A stretch of DNA of 64,000 nucleotides from Hibiscus mutabilis (lineage: Eukaryota > Streptophyta > Magnoliopsida > Malvales > Malvaceae). Positions within the stretch are counted from its first letter, which is position 1, and each line of letters opens with the position of its first letter. The stretch lies in the NCBI GenBank assembly GCA_019671005.1, contig CM033711.1, positions 57,151,049 to 57,215,048 on the forward strand, read 5' to 3'. The translations under genes were made by a program, and so were the position numbers. Positions 22,271 through 34,899 of this stretch are shown here, piece by piece. The notes below the pieces were generated by a model that worked only from the letters and a program-made list of their open reading frames with translations, had not been told where the DNA came from and searched no databases.

Positions 22271-23272
22271 TGTCAAAGCTTCATTCAGCTTCTCAAAAGC
22301 TTGCTGCCTTGCCTCTGTCCACTCAAAATTAACATCCTTTTGTAAAAACTTGGTTAACAGGACAACAATTTTAGAGAAACCATCCATAAAAAAACGATAA
22401 TAACCCGATAAACCCAAGAAACTACGAACCTCCAATACTGACTTAGGTTGTTTCCAACTTACAACCGCTTCAATTTTCTACGGATCTACACAAATTCCTT
22501 CAGCCGACACAACAAGGCCAAGAAACACCACCTCTTTTATCTAGAACTCACATTTACTTAACTTTGCATAAAGCTGATTGTCCAACAAGGTCTGTAAAAC
22601 AATCCGCAAATATTTATTGTGATCCTCCTTGGTACGAGAGTACACAAGGATGTCATCAATAAACACAACAACAAACTGATATATGAACTCATGGAACACT
22701 CTATTCATCATATCCATGAAAATTGCAGGTTCATTCGTCAACCCAAACGGCATCACTAAGAATTCATAATGTTCTTAATAGATACAAAATGTTGTTTTCG
22801 GCACATCTTTATCCTTTACTTTCAACTGGTAGTATCCCGATCTTAAATATATCTTGGAAGACATTGTAGCACCATGAAACTGATCAAATCTATCATCAAT
22901 TTGCGGTAAGGGATACTTGTTCTTTATCGTCAACTTATTCAATTGCTGATAAACGATGCACATTCTCATACTACCATTTTTCTTATGCACAAACAACACC
23001 GGAGCTCCCCAAGGCGACACTTTAGGCCGAATGAACCCACGATTTAGCAACTCCTAAAGTTGCGCCTTCAACTCTTTTAACTCTTTGGGTGTCATGCGAT
23101 ACGAGGCAATGGACACTAGAGTCGTATCTGTATACGTAACAATACAAAACTCTACCTCCCTATCCGATGGCAAACTAGGCAACTCTTCTAGAAACACTCT
23201 CAAATAATCACAAACTGCTCGGATATCATGAGGACATGTCTCTTTCATATTTGCATTCATGACATACGCCAA
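22271..23272 (-). pseudogene. pol: B2 reverse transcriptase in pieces
   Basis: The N-terminal piece (23,054-23,272) has LPSDREVEF and YRMTPKELKELKAQL. The fingers (22,775-23,050) read GFIRPKVSPWGAPVLFVHKK, NKLTIKNKYPLPQIDD and GYYQLKVKDKDVPKT. The palm (22,541-22,756) reads MPFGLTNEPAIFMDMMN and FIDDILVYSRTKEDH, so the catalytic Asp pair is kept. The connection is at 22,280-22,435. Single stops separate the pieces, making this among the best-preserved RTs here. Confidence 0.88.
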
Positions 23273-23284
23273 GCATGCCTGACA

Positions 23285-23695
23285 TCATCCTTTCATCAAC
23301 CTTTGCACCTTCATTGCTGAAACAACATTAAATAAGAACTTCACATTTTCACCCACCACCACAACCTCATAATCATCGGCAAGCTTCAACGAAACACGCT
23401 TGCTTTCACAATCTACCACAGCCTTATGCTCAGATAACCAATCCGTCCCAATAATGACATCAAAAACATAGAAAGGTAACTCCATTATATCAACGGCGAA
23501 CATATGTCATTGAACCATCAACGGACATCTCCAAAACAACTTTCTAACCATAATTGTCTCACCAAAAGAACTAGTCACTTGCATATCCACTTCCAAAAAC
23601 TAAACCGGTATGTCAAGCAACCGTGCATGCTCGTGCAAGATGTATGAATGCATGGAACCAAAATCAATCAAAGGAAGAAATGATAAGGATTACAA
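23285..23695 (-). pseudogene. pol: B2 protease, Asp-Ser-Gly changed to Asp-Phe-Gly
   Basis: The active-site loop reads LIDFGSMHSYI near 23,650-23,680. The Ser of the triad is Phe, which a single C-to-T change explains. The C-terminal part (MELPFYVFDVIIGTDWLSEH, then VVDCESKRVSLKL) is open at 23,285-23,503. A stop lies between the halves. Confidence 0.83.
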
Positions 23696-24921
23696 AGTAA
23701 AGTTACCTGCGATCACATCAGTGTCATTCCTTCCCTCGCGGTGTGCATACACCCTAGTTAGTCCACCGCCCTCAGACTGAACTACCACAACATGTTCCAT
23801 ATTCCTCTGGCCATCCTCCTTGCGCTAAAAATTACCTCGGCGGTGCCCACGTCCCCTCTGAGGCTCAACAACATGCTCCGGTGCATGTCTAGCTAACTAG
23901 GGACTATCACGCCTCATATGACCTTGCGAACCACAATTCCAACAACCTTTAGAATTTACCCAACACTCTCTAGGATGTCGCCTACCACAACGACCACACT
24001 CAGGTGTACGAACCCATGCATACTGACCCAACTGACCTTGGCCCATGTTACCTCCACCATGCCTCTAATCCGGAAGGAACCTCTTATCCCGCTGCCTCTT
24101 ACTATGATCTTTACCACCACCAAACTCGACAACTCCTTTTTTGGAACTAGAATTCCCTAGGCGAGATGACAAACCCAAACTCTATTCAATGTCCTTGGCG
24201 TGAGTGACCAAGACATTGAAGTCCGAGTACTCAGAAGCTAGCATATAAGTCTTTATTTACCTTACCAAACCATATCGGAAGCGATCATATCTTTTTTGCT
24301 CATCGGGAACCAGTTTAGGGGCATACTGGCTCAACCTAACAAACTGGACTTCATACTCCAAAACTAACATATTTCCTTGTACCAAGGCCATGAACTCTCA
24401 CTTCTTCTCATCTTGATAGCGAGTACCCAAATACTTCCTTCGAAAAGTAGCACTGAAAAACTCCCACGTAACATTTGCAGGTTCCATCCTCGTAATAGTG
24501 GTAGTCCACCATGATTAAGTATCACCCTAGAGTAAAGAAACTACATAACCTAGCTTACGTACATCCGTGCACTCCATATGTCCAAGAATTCTCTGGTACT
24601 CTCAAGCCATGTCTCGGAATCCTCAGGAGATAAACCTCTAAACTCGGTACCTTCCAGACTACGTAGGTGCTCTAAAGGCAAACCAGGATTAACCATAGGT
24701 TGTGGCACAACTGCATGCATACCCGCCACTACAGCCAAAAACGCTATGGCAATGGCCTGAATCAACAGTGTCATGTCTCTCACACCATGACCTTGAGCTC
24801 TAAGAGGTCTAGCACCTCCTGCACCATCTCCCGCTCTAACTTCATAACCAACCAGAGGGGGAGGAGGCAGAGGCGGTATATCCTCATTATGCTGTTCTTC
24901 CACCACATTACGCACATTCAT
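23696..24921 (-). pseudogene. gag: B2 gag with two zinc knuckles (broken)
   Basis: The start is at 24,921; the first 123 codons are open. They give a proline-rich N-terminus (DIPPLPPPPLVGYEV) and LRSLEGTEFRG then PEDSETWLESTREFL, the Tekay capsid start. Near 23,920-24,000 two CCHC-like knuckles can be read: CGRCGRRHPRECW, then CWNCGSQGHMRRDS, in which the last Cys is Ser. Two knuckles separate family B from C, E and F, which have one. Stops lie between capsid and knuckles. Confidence 0.85.
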
Positions 24922-25185
24922 CCTTTGCTCTCATCTCGGTCCCATATGAAAACAAAATGAATCGCTAGCATGCAAAATGCAATATTAAAAACTGTTAGGC
25001 CAACAAGAAGCAAGGGTCCAAGTTGCTCAAATCTTTTTAAAACAATTATCTTTACACCAATAGTAATAGTGGCAATGGATACCCCAAAATCATCATATAA
25101 CATAACAACCAACATGCTACCAAACACCGTACATATCAAACATCAATAATTCGATCATCTTACCTCCTAATTTTTCGTAAACCTG
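24922..25185 (-). other. B2 leader between gag and PBS
   Basis: This is non-coding leader of about 260 bp. The open frame inside it has no recognisable feature. It ends at the primer-binding site. Confidence 0.6.
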
Positions 25186-25197
25186 GCTTTGATACCA
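25186..25197 (-). other. Primer-binding site of B2 (initiator tRNA-Met)
   Basis: The plus strand reads GCTTTGATACCA, the reverse of TGGTATCAAAGC, one base off the usual plant tRNA-Met site. It sits directly next to the LTR end. Confidence 0.85.
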
Positions 25198-25635
25198 ACA
25201 AATTTAACCCCCATGACCTGGTCTAATCGCAAGACCGAATCGAGCGAGTCACATAGGGAATATTGAAGTAAAACCTGAAAGTTTCACTTTAATAAACAAC
25301 CCTTTTTTACTTTTTATCTTTTTCTAAATGCAACTTAGTTAACCTAAGCGTGAGAAAAAGTAACAGACAAAATCTCAACTCGATTGATCGTCAAATCGAT
25401 ATCTGATTGCCCCAAATAGCGTTTAGGGACCATTTTGTAAAAATATCACTAAATAGGGACTTAACATGAAATTGAAGTTACCATATTTTAACTAGTCAGG
25501 TTTCGATCCACCACATAAATTTTCAACTCATTTTAGCCACCCAAACTCATTGCATTGCACCTACCAATAATAAAGGACTAAAACGCAAAGATTCAGAACT
25601 TCAGAAGATGCCAATTAACCACTTTAACTAATAGG

Positions 25636-25846
25636 GTATCGATACGCTCAAGAAAAATATCGATACGGTCCTTTGTAATTTCAAAACCCAAATTCTAGTA
25701 CCTTAAAACTGTATCGATACGGTCCCGAGTATCGATACGCTTAGCAAATTTCTTATTTCACCGTATCAATACAGTTCATACTGTATTGATACACCTTACA
25801 TTTTTCAACCTAATCGTATTGATACAGTAGCCTGAGTATCGATACG
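25636..25846. repeat. Palindrome cluster 2 in B2 LTR
   Basis: Eight copies make four pairs, starting at 25,636/25,657, 25,711/25,729, 25,763/25,783 and 25,816/25,836. Within-pair spacings are 21, 18, 20 and 20 bp. Perfect GTATCGATAC occurs at 25,636, 25,711, 25,729 and 25,836. Confidence 0.9.
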
Positions 25847-26629
25847 CCTGGGCACAAAATGTCACTTTTTGCTTGATGAACAATCCATAAACCAATTATA
25901 AACCCCTAGGGATGCTTCTAACACACAGGCAAAATATTTAGGGATCGATCTTTAGCCATTAACAACAGAAACATCATCATACCATGATCACATGCTCAAA
26001 AGAGAAATCTATAGACATACTTCTTAAAACCACTTCAAACCAAAGACCACAAACCATAGCAAAGCATAAACCAAACATAATAGGCCATTTACAAACTCAA
26101 TAAGGCAAAACAAACTTGCCAAACCAGGGAGTTCCATCAAACATACACTCCCAAAACATCAAGGTATCCACCCATTACCAATCCCATTACAATTAAAATG
26201 CTAAAACCATATGTGAGCTTAGAGCATCAAATGAACCACTTTTCTTGCTTTCTTGTAGCCCGAACAAACTACTTTTCTGTATTATTAAGAAAAGAGAGCG
26301 TAAGCTATATGCTTAGTGAGGGATGCTCAAAACAAAACCATAACAATGCACTATTGAAAACCATTTTCCATCATGCTCTTAACTAAACTCATGCTTTAAA
26401 ACCCACTAAAGCAAAACAATTATACTCTTTACACATGTGGCATGATATTTCATGCTTTAAACCAAAGCAAATCTCAATGCAAGCTACACATGCTTAGGCA
26501 TTCAAAACATATCTCAATATATAGTCTCATGTATAAGTATCATATACAATTTCATTTAAAAACCATGATACATGTAATCTCATATATTGGCATTCAAGTG
26601 ACCCAGATGGTTGCTTTACCATCCCTATA

Positions 26630-26815
26630 CACATGGAGCTTGTTGCATTCTCCATAATAAACACATCAGATATGCGGATACTCATTGATGGAGCTTGTTG
26701 CTCTCTCCACCAATACTTATGGAGCTTGTTGCTCTCTCCATAAGGCGGATCTCATGGGGCTTGCTACACTCACCATGACTTAGATCCCGTGGTGCTTCTT
26801 GCTCTCACAACAATA
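26630..26815. repeat. Five short hairpin-like repeats in B2 LTR
   Basis: The unit is close to ATGGAGCTTGTTGCTCT followed by CTCCAT, so TGGAG and CTCCA form a short stem. Copies begin near 26,634, 26,690, 26,720, 26,754 and 26,789; the last two are more worn (GGGGCTTGC, GGTGCTTC), but in each the closing arm changes to match the opening one (ATGGGG with CACCAT, GTGGTG with CACAAC). That pairing is suggestive only. Confidence 0.6.
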
Positions 26816-28581
26816 CACTTCGGTTACCTTCAACACAATAGTTGCTACGCAAATGTGGAGCCGAATGACACGCGCATGCGAATTTTGCTACATTTTTATA
26901 GTGCTCTCTCATCTTATTGGTCAACCAATTATATCCGATTATAATAAGCATCATCATTTGCCAATATCTACTTTAAAATCATGTTAACCTATTGTTTTCC
27001 AATACATCAACATAAACCATAGCATATCCCATTTTAAATCATAAATCAATGTATAGCATTTTCTCATCAAGATGCAACCTCTCGAAAGCTGTAAATCAAT
27101 CTCACGGTATAACATGAATCATTTCTCAATTCATAAAAACATGCATAACAATAGGTAACAAATCAAACTTCAAGCCATGAGCATGAACAATTAAAACTAT
27201 GGGAAAAGCTGAGAACCGAGAGCGGAACATTTCATACTTACTCCCAAGCATATATTAGCATTTTAAGCCTGATATAAACCCCCAAAACATTCCTTTCAAA
27301 CCTCTGAAAAGCTGTAAACTAGTGTCACTCACCAACTACACCTCGCTTGGCTTGTCGAGACGAAATCAAGCTTTTAGATCCTCCGCGACACCTTCCGAAA
27401 CTATCGGATCATCATCCCCTGCTTCTAACAAAAACAAAATAGAGTATTAATGCATTCATTTGCATTAAAATCCCCAGCAACACACAACAACACTTTCCTC
27501 CCTCAACAACCAAGCTTTCGCCTAACAAAAACAACTAAAAACATCAGCGAAACCTTTCTAATAGATCTCCAACTATTACCCAGTAAGATTTAGACTTAAA
27601 CAACATTAATTTACATCCAAAAACATCTCTTTAATGTTAAGTAATCATCAGCCATCAATTAACCCCATAAACAAGCCACCAAAGATATCAATAACCAAAC
27701 CTTACAATTTACCTAGTTCTAGGATTCTATTATCAAAATAACTTAAATCAACATAATCATCATATTATCTCATTATAAACCGAGCAAAACCAATCAAAAG
27801 CAAAAATCCATTGATTTAGGCAGGTAAACCTCAATTAAACCTATTTTCCATAAAGATACTACCAAAACCAATTAGAAAACCATCATAAGAGGTCAAGAAC
27901 ATGTGAATTTCAATAAAGAACATGTCATTAGAGGGAAAGAATGAAACCTTACCTTTAATGCTCACTTTTCCTTCAATTGTAAAGATTTACATGAGAAAAC
28001 GAGGTTTAAACAACAAGGTTCTGTTAAGAAAACATTAAAGAATCATTTAAGATCAAAAAGACAAATCAAATCAGATATTTACCTTAAATATTTGAAGAGA
28101 AAATGGTTGTTTGGCTAGAGGGAATTCGAGAGAAAGTAAATGAGAAAAGAAAGTAGTTACATGATATGTATTTTGAGAAAACAAATTGGTTAATTAATTC
28201 TCTCCATTTATTTATTTATTAAAACCATTTAAAACAAACCAATAAAAAGGAAAAGTCTTAGTTAGACTCTTGGTCAAAGCTCCCTAGAAATTCCAAGCCT
28301 TGATCTCTTACAATTTTGTCACTAAAAACAGTTTTACGTATTTTACATTTTGGTCACTAGTCCTAAAATGTCAACCTTCCAAAATATATTTTCCAAAATT
28401 GATTCCACTAAAATCAATTATATAATAAATAAGGGTTTTAAAACATTTTCCCATATTTAATTTTACTCAAAAACTATTTATACTAAATTAATCCCGAAGC
28501 TAGCCTAAATTGTTGAAGCCAACTCAACGAGCCATCTAGCCTAACCCAGCTAACTTCTAGGCCCAAAATCGGGGTGTTACA

Positions 28582-30185
28582 TGATTTAAGAAATACTAAC
28601 ATATTTGAAACTTTATAGTTTGAAATAAGAAGAGAGGGGCTTGTGTTTGAATTAAAGTGAAACATGTATGAGTTGATGTGCTTATTATTAAATCCATTTT
28701 TGAACTCATTGGGTGATGAGTCGTAGGTGATCAAGCTTGTTATTTGTTTACATCAAATTGAAGTTGGGAAAGAAGAGAGTTCTAGTGCAAAATTTTTTAT
28801 TCATGTATTTTAGTTGTTTGAACTACCTCACCAAGCTTAATTCTTTCAATGCATTTTAGGTTCAAGTTCCATGGTTTTCTCCCGACCTTGGACATGATCA
28901 CAAGGAATTAAGTATGGAACGAATTAATATTTTTAGACTCCTAGATGGCAGAACATAGTTATTAAGTTGCATAATGCATTCAAATTCCATTTGTGGATTA
29001 TACGTGAATAACCTTGATAAGTATCCAAAGCTCTGTAATGGGCCTTTAATTGTTCCTAGGTTGTTACTTGATTGGTTCATGGTTGTTTGCTTCTGATTTA
29101 TAATTTTTGCTGATGCTGGTATGGTAGAAGGAATTTACGTGCATGTCTAAAGTAATTAGATCAACTTGCTTTGTGTATGTGCATGCATGTTCATATGTGT
29201 TTAATGGCATGTGTTAAATCCGGCACGATAGTGTAGTTATAGCACTTGATTATATACGTATAGTCAAAAGTTGCCTAAAGTTATAAGATCATGGGAGCTT
29301 ATGCGTTATGTATAAGAGGTTTGAACAAGACCTAGATATTTGTTGGAATGCTAGCTTGATGATGATTTAGTCACTTGTATGTTATAATAATAGAATATTC
29401 ATATTTCACTAAATGGAAAATCTCTAGATTGGGTAGTTTGGTCTAATTGATGTACTCAAAATTCTACATGTAGTTTAAGTCAATACTCAACATGAATTAA
29501 GAAATGAATCTCACCATATTGAAAAATGTTCGAATAGAAACTAGCATGCTAGTCAAAATTATAAATGCATGTATGTGATTGTTCTAGGTTATCAAATGGA
29601 ATTGCTGGTAGTGTTTGAATGTTTCTTTGAAAGGGGAAAGGTCACATGAATGTTTGTAAATATTAATCCTCAATAAGCTCATTTTAAGTATTATTAGGTA
29701 TTAGCTTGGTATCATGAAAGTAGTTTACAACTTCCTAGAATTCATAATTAAAAATTGGTTTACGAGAAGAAATCAGTTAGACTATTTTAAAGAATGTTTC
29801 AAATGGTGCCAGGGTTAACAATGCTTAATAAATTTCTTATTGTATCAATATGAAATGATCAAAGTTAAGCTTAAAAATGTTCATAAGCTAAGCAAACATT
29901 AACTTGATAATATGTCAACTTTAGTAAACAAATCGTAGAAAATGGTTTTAATCCCGCTTGTCCTGTCTATAATTTTATCTTGGTATTGATGATATGATTT
30001 ACTAATGTTTGTTGGTTTTAAATTTACGTCGAAATATACCTTGTCTTTTATGTATTCATTTCTTGATTAGCTATCCTGGTTAAAGTCTTATTTGTGTAAG
30101 CCAATGTTGTTATTGTTGATTGACCGTTCGTATGATAACACTTCCTAGTTCGATCTATCTCCTAAGTTAGATTTGGGGTGTTTCA
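28582..30185 (+). repeat. Family-D LTR, plus orientation, 5' part missing
   Basis: This matches the reverse complement of D1/D2 LTR sequence. Around 28,880-29,010 it reads CATGATCACAAGGA, CCTAGATGGC and AAGTTGCATAATGCATT, mirrored at 12,290-12,380. It ends near 30,185 at GGGGTGTTTCA, a worn LTR end. No PBS follows, so it may be a solo LTR or a truncated element. B2 probably inserted into it. There is no gene. Confidence 0.75.
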
Positions 30186-30302
30186 GTCTCGCCTTCTTTC
30201 AACACCGTGGCTTTATTAAAATGGAAAACAAATGACAACTAAAATCAAAATAATCATAAAAGAAAAGAAAAATTGAAGGGAATAGGGTTGGCTTAAAGAA
30301 AG
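30186..30302. other. Flank of C2, pre-insertion target sequence
   Basis: This 117-bp AT-rich stretch is not recognised. Together with 41,911-42,207 it formed one contiguous sequence before C2 inserted. The right part contains an Athila-like RT piece, so this may also be Athila-derived; that is inference. Confidence 0.4.
30298..30302. repeat. Left target-site duplication of C2 (GAAAG)
   Basis: GAAAG lies directly before the first base of the 5' LTR, and the same five bases follow the 3' LTR at 41,906-41,910. Five base pairs is the normal size for Ty3/gypsy integration. Confidence 0.93.
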
Positions 30303-33300
30303 TGTAACACTCAAAAAATGGCCTAGAAATGTTACCACTATCTAAACTATAATCTAATTGAATTCTTGAACTAATCAATCTAAAGAAGAATGAACATTAG
30401 CCATCCTTGAGATCAAATAAGTGAAATTGAATCAAATTGAATTGAAATGAAAACTAGAAGATATAAATGAAAGGATAAAAATGTGAACATGCAAAATTCT
30501 ATAAATTGCATGTAAAATAGAAATTAAATTAAGGCCCTGACACATGTCTTCATTGGAGTAGAACATGTGCCAATTTGGATGGTGACTCATGGCTAGGGCG
30601 AATAATGACCAAACATATTGTCATCATCCTCCCTAATTCATCTTTTGGCCGAAACATAGAGAGAGAAAGGGGAGAGAAAATTTGCATGCAAACAACTTCA
30701 ATTCAAGCTTCTTGATTTATCCATTGATCAAACTTAACTTGGAGAAGGTATAATGCTTGACTTTACTTGTTATAGATTGTTTGAATATGCAAATGATGAT
30801 GTTCTTGTTGCCTTGATGAAATTGGATGATTTCCATATATGTTAGGGTTATGCTAGCTTCAATTAGAGCTTGGAAATTGAATGCTAGTAACTAAATTGCT
30901 AATGAAATATATATGTAGTTGCTGGAAATTTGAGAAATATGAACTTGGTTGAAAACAGTCTTGAGTGTGGACTCTTTTGATGGAGAAATCGTGTAAACAT
31001 GCCAAATGAATATAGAACCCTGTTTTGATAATGTTGCTAGGTAAAATGAAGATTGAATTTAATAGATATGTTGCTGGAAAATAACTACACCTAATTGAAT
31101 TAGTTAAATTAGGTAATGGACTACCTAGTTGATGAATTGGATGTGTAAATGAGATCGAATAGATCAAATTAGGTTCAACATGATAATTCCCTGTTTTAAG
31201 AACATTGCTAGGTGAATTATGATGACCTAGACATGTATGAACATGAACATGAATGGAATTGCCATGTTAGGACCTTGCTAAAATGAATTAAGAAGCTAGA
31301 AATTCAACCTAGTGTAATCTGCCCAGAATGCTCTGTTCTGGGCAGTAACTTTGAAAAATCACTATAAATTTTGTATAATGAATTTAAGGCTTCAATTTTT
31401 ATGGACAATACCTTGATATGTCTAGATTCATTAGGAGAAAACAGAACTGAACTCTGGGTTGTATACTAAAATGTAGAGAAGAAACATTAGGGACAGTGCA
31501 AACCGTCCAATATAGCAAAATGCCCTGTCTTTAACTTAAAAACTGTATTAATTGGAAAAGAAATAAAATTCAAGCCTTATACGGTCATAAAGACAGTTTT
31601 TTTAGCTTTCCAACGGTGTAAACCAATTAAAATTCCGACGTACGGAATGAAAGTTATGCATGATTAAGTGACTAGAGTGCAAGCTGCCTGGCAGCTGCAA
31701 TATAGGCAATTACACACTGTTTTGTGGCATTTTGTAAACTCTCTTGTAAACAGCTTTAGGCCTTTGATTATGCCTTGTTTTACATGAACTAGAATGTTGA
31801 CAAGTGTAGTTAAGTATAATGGAAAATGTATATGAGCATGCTGCCAACTTTGTGAATGTTATATGTTTGTAACATTGCTTGATTGAATGAACTTGTCTTG
31901 ACATATTTGTACTTGTAATGTGATAGAACCAAGAGTAAACTTGGTGGAAGAGGATAGAGTGGATCATCCTAAAGCAAAGAACAAGGGAGTGTGGATCCAA
32001 GACTAGCTAGCTTGGAGTATTGTAAGTGTAGTTACCTCTAGGGTTAGGACTAGGTCCTAACCAATGTATTCTTGTTACATTCTTGACATGTTAAATGAAT
32101 CTAATCATGAACTGGACCTAATAAGGGAAGGATGACTAAAGTAATACATGAAACTTGATCCTAGCCTTAAATACATGTCTATTTCGAATGCTAAGCATGT
32201 TTGTATAGTATATTGGTGCTTGTGATTGAATGCTAAAGAACATGCTCGAGATAAGGCCCCTATTTGGCGACAGAAGGAGCGTACGTATGTGGCCTTTGGC
32301 GATAGTAGGAGGGTTGACCAGCACTACGGTGCATCTTGTGGCGACAGTTGGTTGGAGACTCGATTACCTATACAAACTAAGTACTAAAGGGGTTGTTTAG
32401 TGAATAAAAATGTTCTTGTTTTGCAAGCATGTGTGCTTGATTCATGAAGTATGAAATCTTGATGCTTGTATCCTATGGCTGAATACTTGATATCCTTAGA
32501 TAGGATAATCTTGATGCTTGAAAGCCTAGCTAAGATCACTCTAATGCATGAAAGCCTTAGCTAGGTCTACACTTGATTAAAAGACATGAAACTTGAAATA
32601 ACAAATGAATAGACTAGATACTACCTCACTAAGTACAATCTTGTACTTATCACTCTTGTTTCATTCTTCCCAACCTACAGGATAATGGATACGAGGTTGC
32701 TTGATCTTTAAGCTTTTTACCTTGAGCAAGAAGCAACTCACACAAGCATAGTTAAAGTATGATTTCATACTTGTTTTGTATATCTTGTATAATGGTGGCA
32801 CTAGATGTATATAGATAGCTTGACCATGCATTTTGAAGCTTGTATATAATATCTTGATGTGCCTACTATGTGGTAAACCTATTCTTAGGTATGTAAAGAA
32901 CTTAAACTTCATGAAATTAAATCTTGATGCTGCGCAAATTGTGTAAATTTAATTGGAACGATCTAATGCTTGTTTGAATTGGATATGTTGAATGATCAAA
33001 GAATCATGTTACAAATTTTGGGCTAGGTGTACATGTATAAGTCTAAGAAACAAACTAATGAAATGGAATTAGGTTGTATTAGATCAATTCGAATGATAGG
33101 GAATAAAATGAATTAAAATATGTTGAAATTGTAGTAACTTGTATTTGTAAACATGAACCTAATTAAGGCTAGTGACCTATTCGAATAGTAAGCATGAAAT
33201 GAATTAAACTTAGTAACCTATTCGAATGGATAGTTTGGAATATGAATCAATTGTGTGGTTACTTGCATGAGAAATAATGTATGAATGGTTTCCTTAGCCT

Positions 33301-33489
33301 TGTTCGAATGCCTTAGTTTCATTTGAAATCAAATGAGAGCTTACTAGTTAGATAAGTTAAGTATGTGATTGCTCAATTGATTCTTGTATTGTATTGTTTG
33401 CCATGTTCATTGCCTTATATTGTCCTTGCTTGTTTGTTAAGTAACGCTCCTGAACCGGAGTACTACTAGCCCGGGTAGGGGGTGTTACA
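30303..33489 (+). repeat. 5' LTR of C2 (3,187 bp, internally deleted)
   Basis: It is 368 bp shorter than the 3' LTR. Four gaps explain this: about 18 bp after 32,220, about 227 bp near 32,256 (flanked by TAA in the long form), one 33-bp repeat unit, and about 85 bp near 32,410. It also holds the inverted repeat at 32,042-32,062. There is no gene; the promoter must lie here, but I cannot place it. Confidence 0.92.
32042..32062. repeat. 9-bp inverted repeat in C2 5' LTR
   Basis: GGTTAGGAC and GTCCTAACC are separated by TAG, the same hairpin as in the C1 LTR at 8,727-8,747. Confidence 0.6.
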
Positions 33490-33496
33490 TTTTAAT

Positions 33497-33509
33497 TGGT
33501 AATTAGAGC
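33497..33509 (+). other. Primer-binding site of C2, degenerate
   Basis: TGGTAATTAGAGC starts seven bases after the LTR end and resembles the tRNA-Met site TGGTATCAGAGC with changes in the middle. Confidence 0.7.
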
Positions 33510-33648
33510 TTTAGGTTTAGTCGATTATAGGACTTAACCGGGCTGTCATGCATCATATAGGATACTTGTGTCACATAGGAGACTTGTATTGAATAGCTTG
33601 TTTCTTACTTATTAAACCGAATCCCTAATTGTTCTATTTGAACGTAGT

Positions 33649-34720
33649 ATGTCTGAAGCAAGACTTGCTCGGGATAATGAAAGTCCTGAAGGCTCCTCGA
33701 ATGAGGGAGATAGTGTGAGGATGAAACATAATCCTCTTTAACAACAAACTCAAACTCGAGCCCAAGCTGCTGCTCAACATGAAGCTCTTTCTATCAATCC
33801 TGTGCAGCAAGAATGTCTTCTAAGTATGAAGGAGATGTTCAATCATCTAGTATATGCTTTTAAAACAAGACCACCTTATTGCTCATGCTGTTGTTGTGCC
33901 AACTAGAGGCCCGATTGACAAGCTGGCTCAACACTAGGCCTATACTTTCACTAGCACTGATGAAGCTAATCCCGAAGTAGATGAGTACTGGTTAAAGACC
34001 ACTACTCAAATCTTAACCAAGCAATTACCTCGTCCCGATGAACACAAGCTCAAATGTGCCATAGCCTTATTGGCAGATGAAGCTCTAAACTGGTGGGAAA
34101 CCACTACCCTGACTGCTCAGAAGTTGTAACTTGGAAATTCTTCCTCGAGGAATTCAAGAATAAATGCATCAGTGAACAGTACCTGGACGAGCACCGAAAA
34201 CATTTCTTGTACCTCAAGCAAGGTGGCCTACCCATTGAAAAGTACGTGAGCGACTTTTGCAAGTATTGCAAGTACGGGCCGAAATACATCAAAACCGAAG
34301 CTGATAAATGTCAGATGTTCATCGATGGACTAAATGATGAACTAATTCCTATTGCAACAGAGGAAAAGATGAAGGCCTCTATGAAACGCAAGAGTGGTAA
34401 CTCCTGGAAAGATAAACGATCCAGAAATGATGACAAGCCTCATTGGCATTCAAAGAAAGCTAAACACTCCAAAGATCACTCTTCAAATTATACTCTTATT
34501 CAAAAGAGTAATTATATACCGAAACCTCAAGCGGTAATCAAGTCTTCAGCCCCGATCATCTTTGTTGACAGTACAAGGAATTCTGGTAAAGCTGTTCAAT
34601 ATCCTACTTAAAAGTTATGTCAGAAGCACCACACCTGGCAATATAGAACTCAACAAGACTTGTGTTTTTTATGTGGAGTCTTTGTTCACTATATCCGATA
34701 TTTTTCTTAGAATCCTAACA
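33649..34720 (+). pseudogene. gag: C2 gag (broken, zinc knuckle missing its last Cys)
   Basis: The start at 33,649 begins MSEARLARDNESPEGSSNEG, with a stop after about 30 codons. The capsid core continues in other frames. A 172-codon open segment (34,093-34,611) has WKFFLEEFKNKCISEQYLDE, KQGGLPIEKYVSDFCKYCKY, DKCQMFIDGLNDELIPIATE and a basic Lys/His-rich tail. The knuckle near 34,660-34,705 reads CFLCGVFVHYIRYF: the fourth zinc ligand is Phe instead of Cys. Confidence 0.87.
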
Positions 34721-34899
34721 AGGTTCCAACTTGAACTCTTACAAATGCTAGTTCAGCTCAATCTAATCGAAATAAAGGCTCGAGACAAGCTCACTCTGGA
34801 AATCAAAGCAATGGTAGAGGCCAACATTCGGCACCTATACACCAAGAATCCCGAGTCCCTACTTGAATCTACCACATTCGTAGAAAAGAGGAAGAAGAA

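Larger units (their letters stand above)
25199..28581 (-). repeat. 5' LTR of B2 (about 3.38 kb)
   Basis: The right end is GGGGTGTTACA at 28,581 and the left end is worn (AAATTTAACCCCC). It contains palindrome cluster 2 at 25,636-25,846, hairpin-like short repeats at 26,630-26,815, and the region duplicated at 1,973-2,945. CTTAGTGAGGGATG near 26,315 resembles a conserved word in the other LTRs. There is no gene. The flank after the LTR (TGATT) could be half of a target duplication whose partner is lost. Confidence 0.88.
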
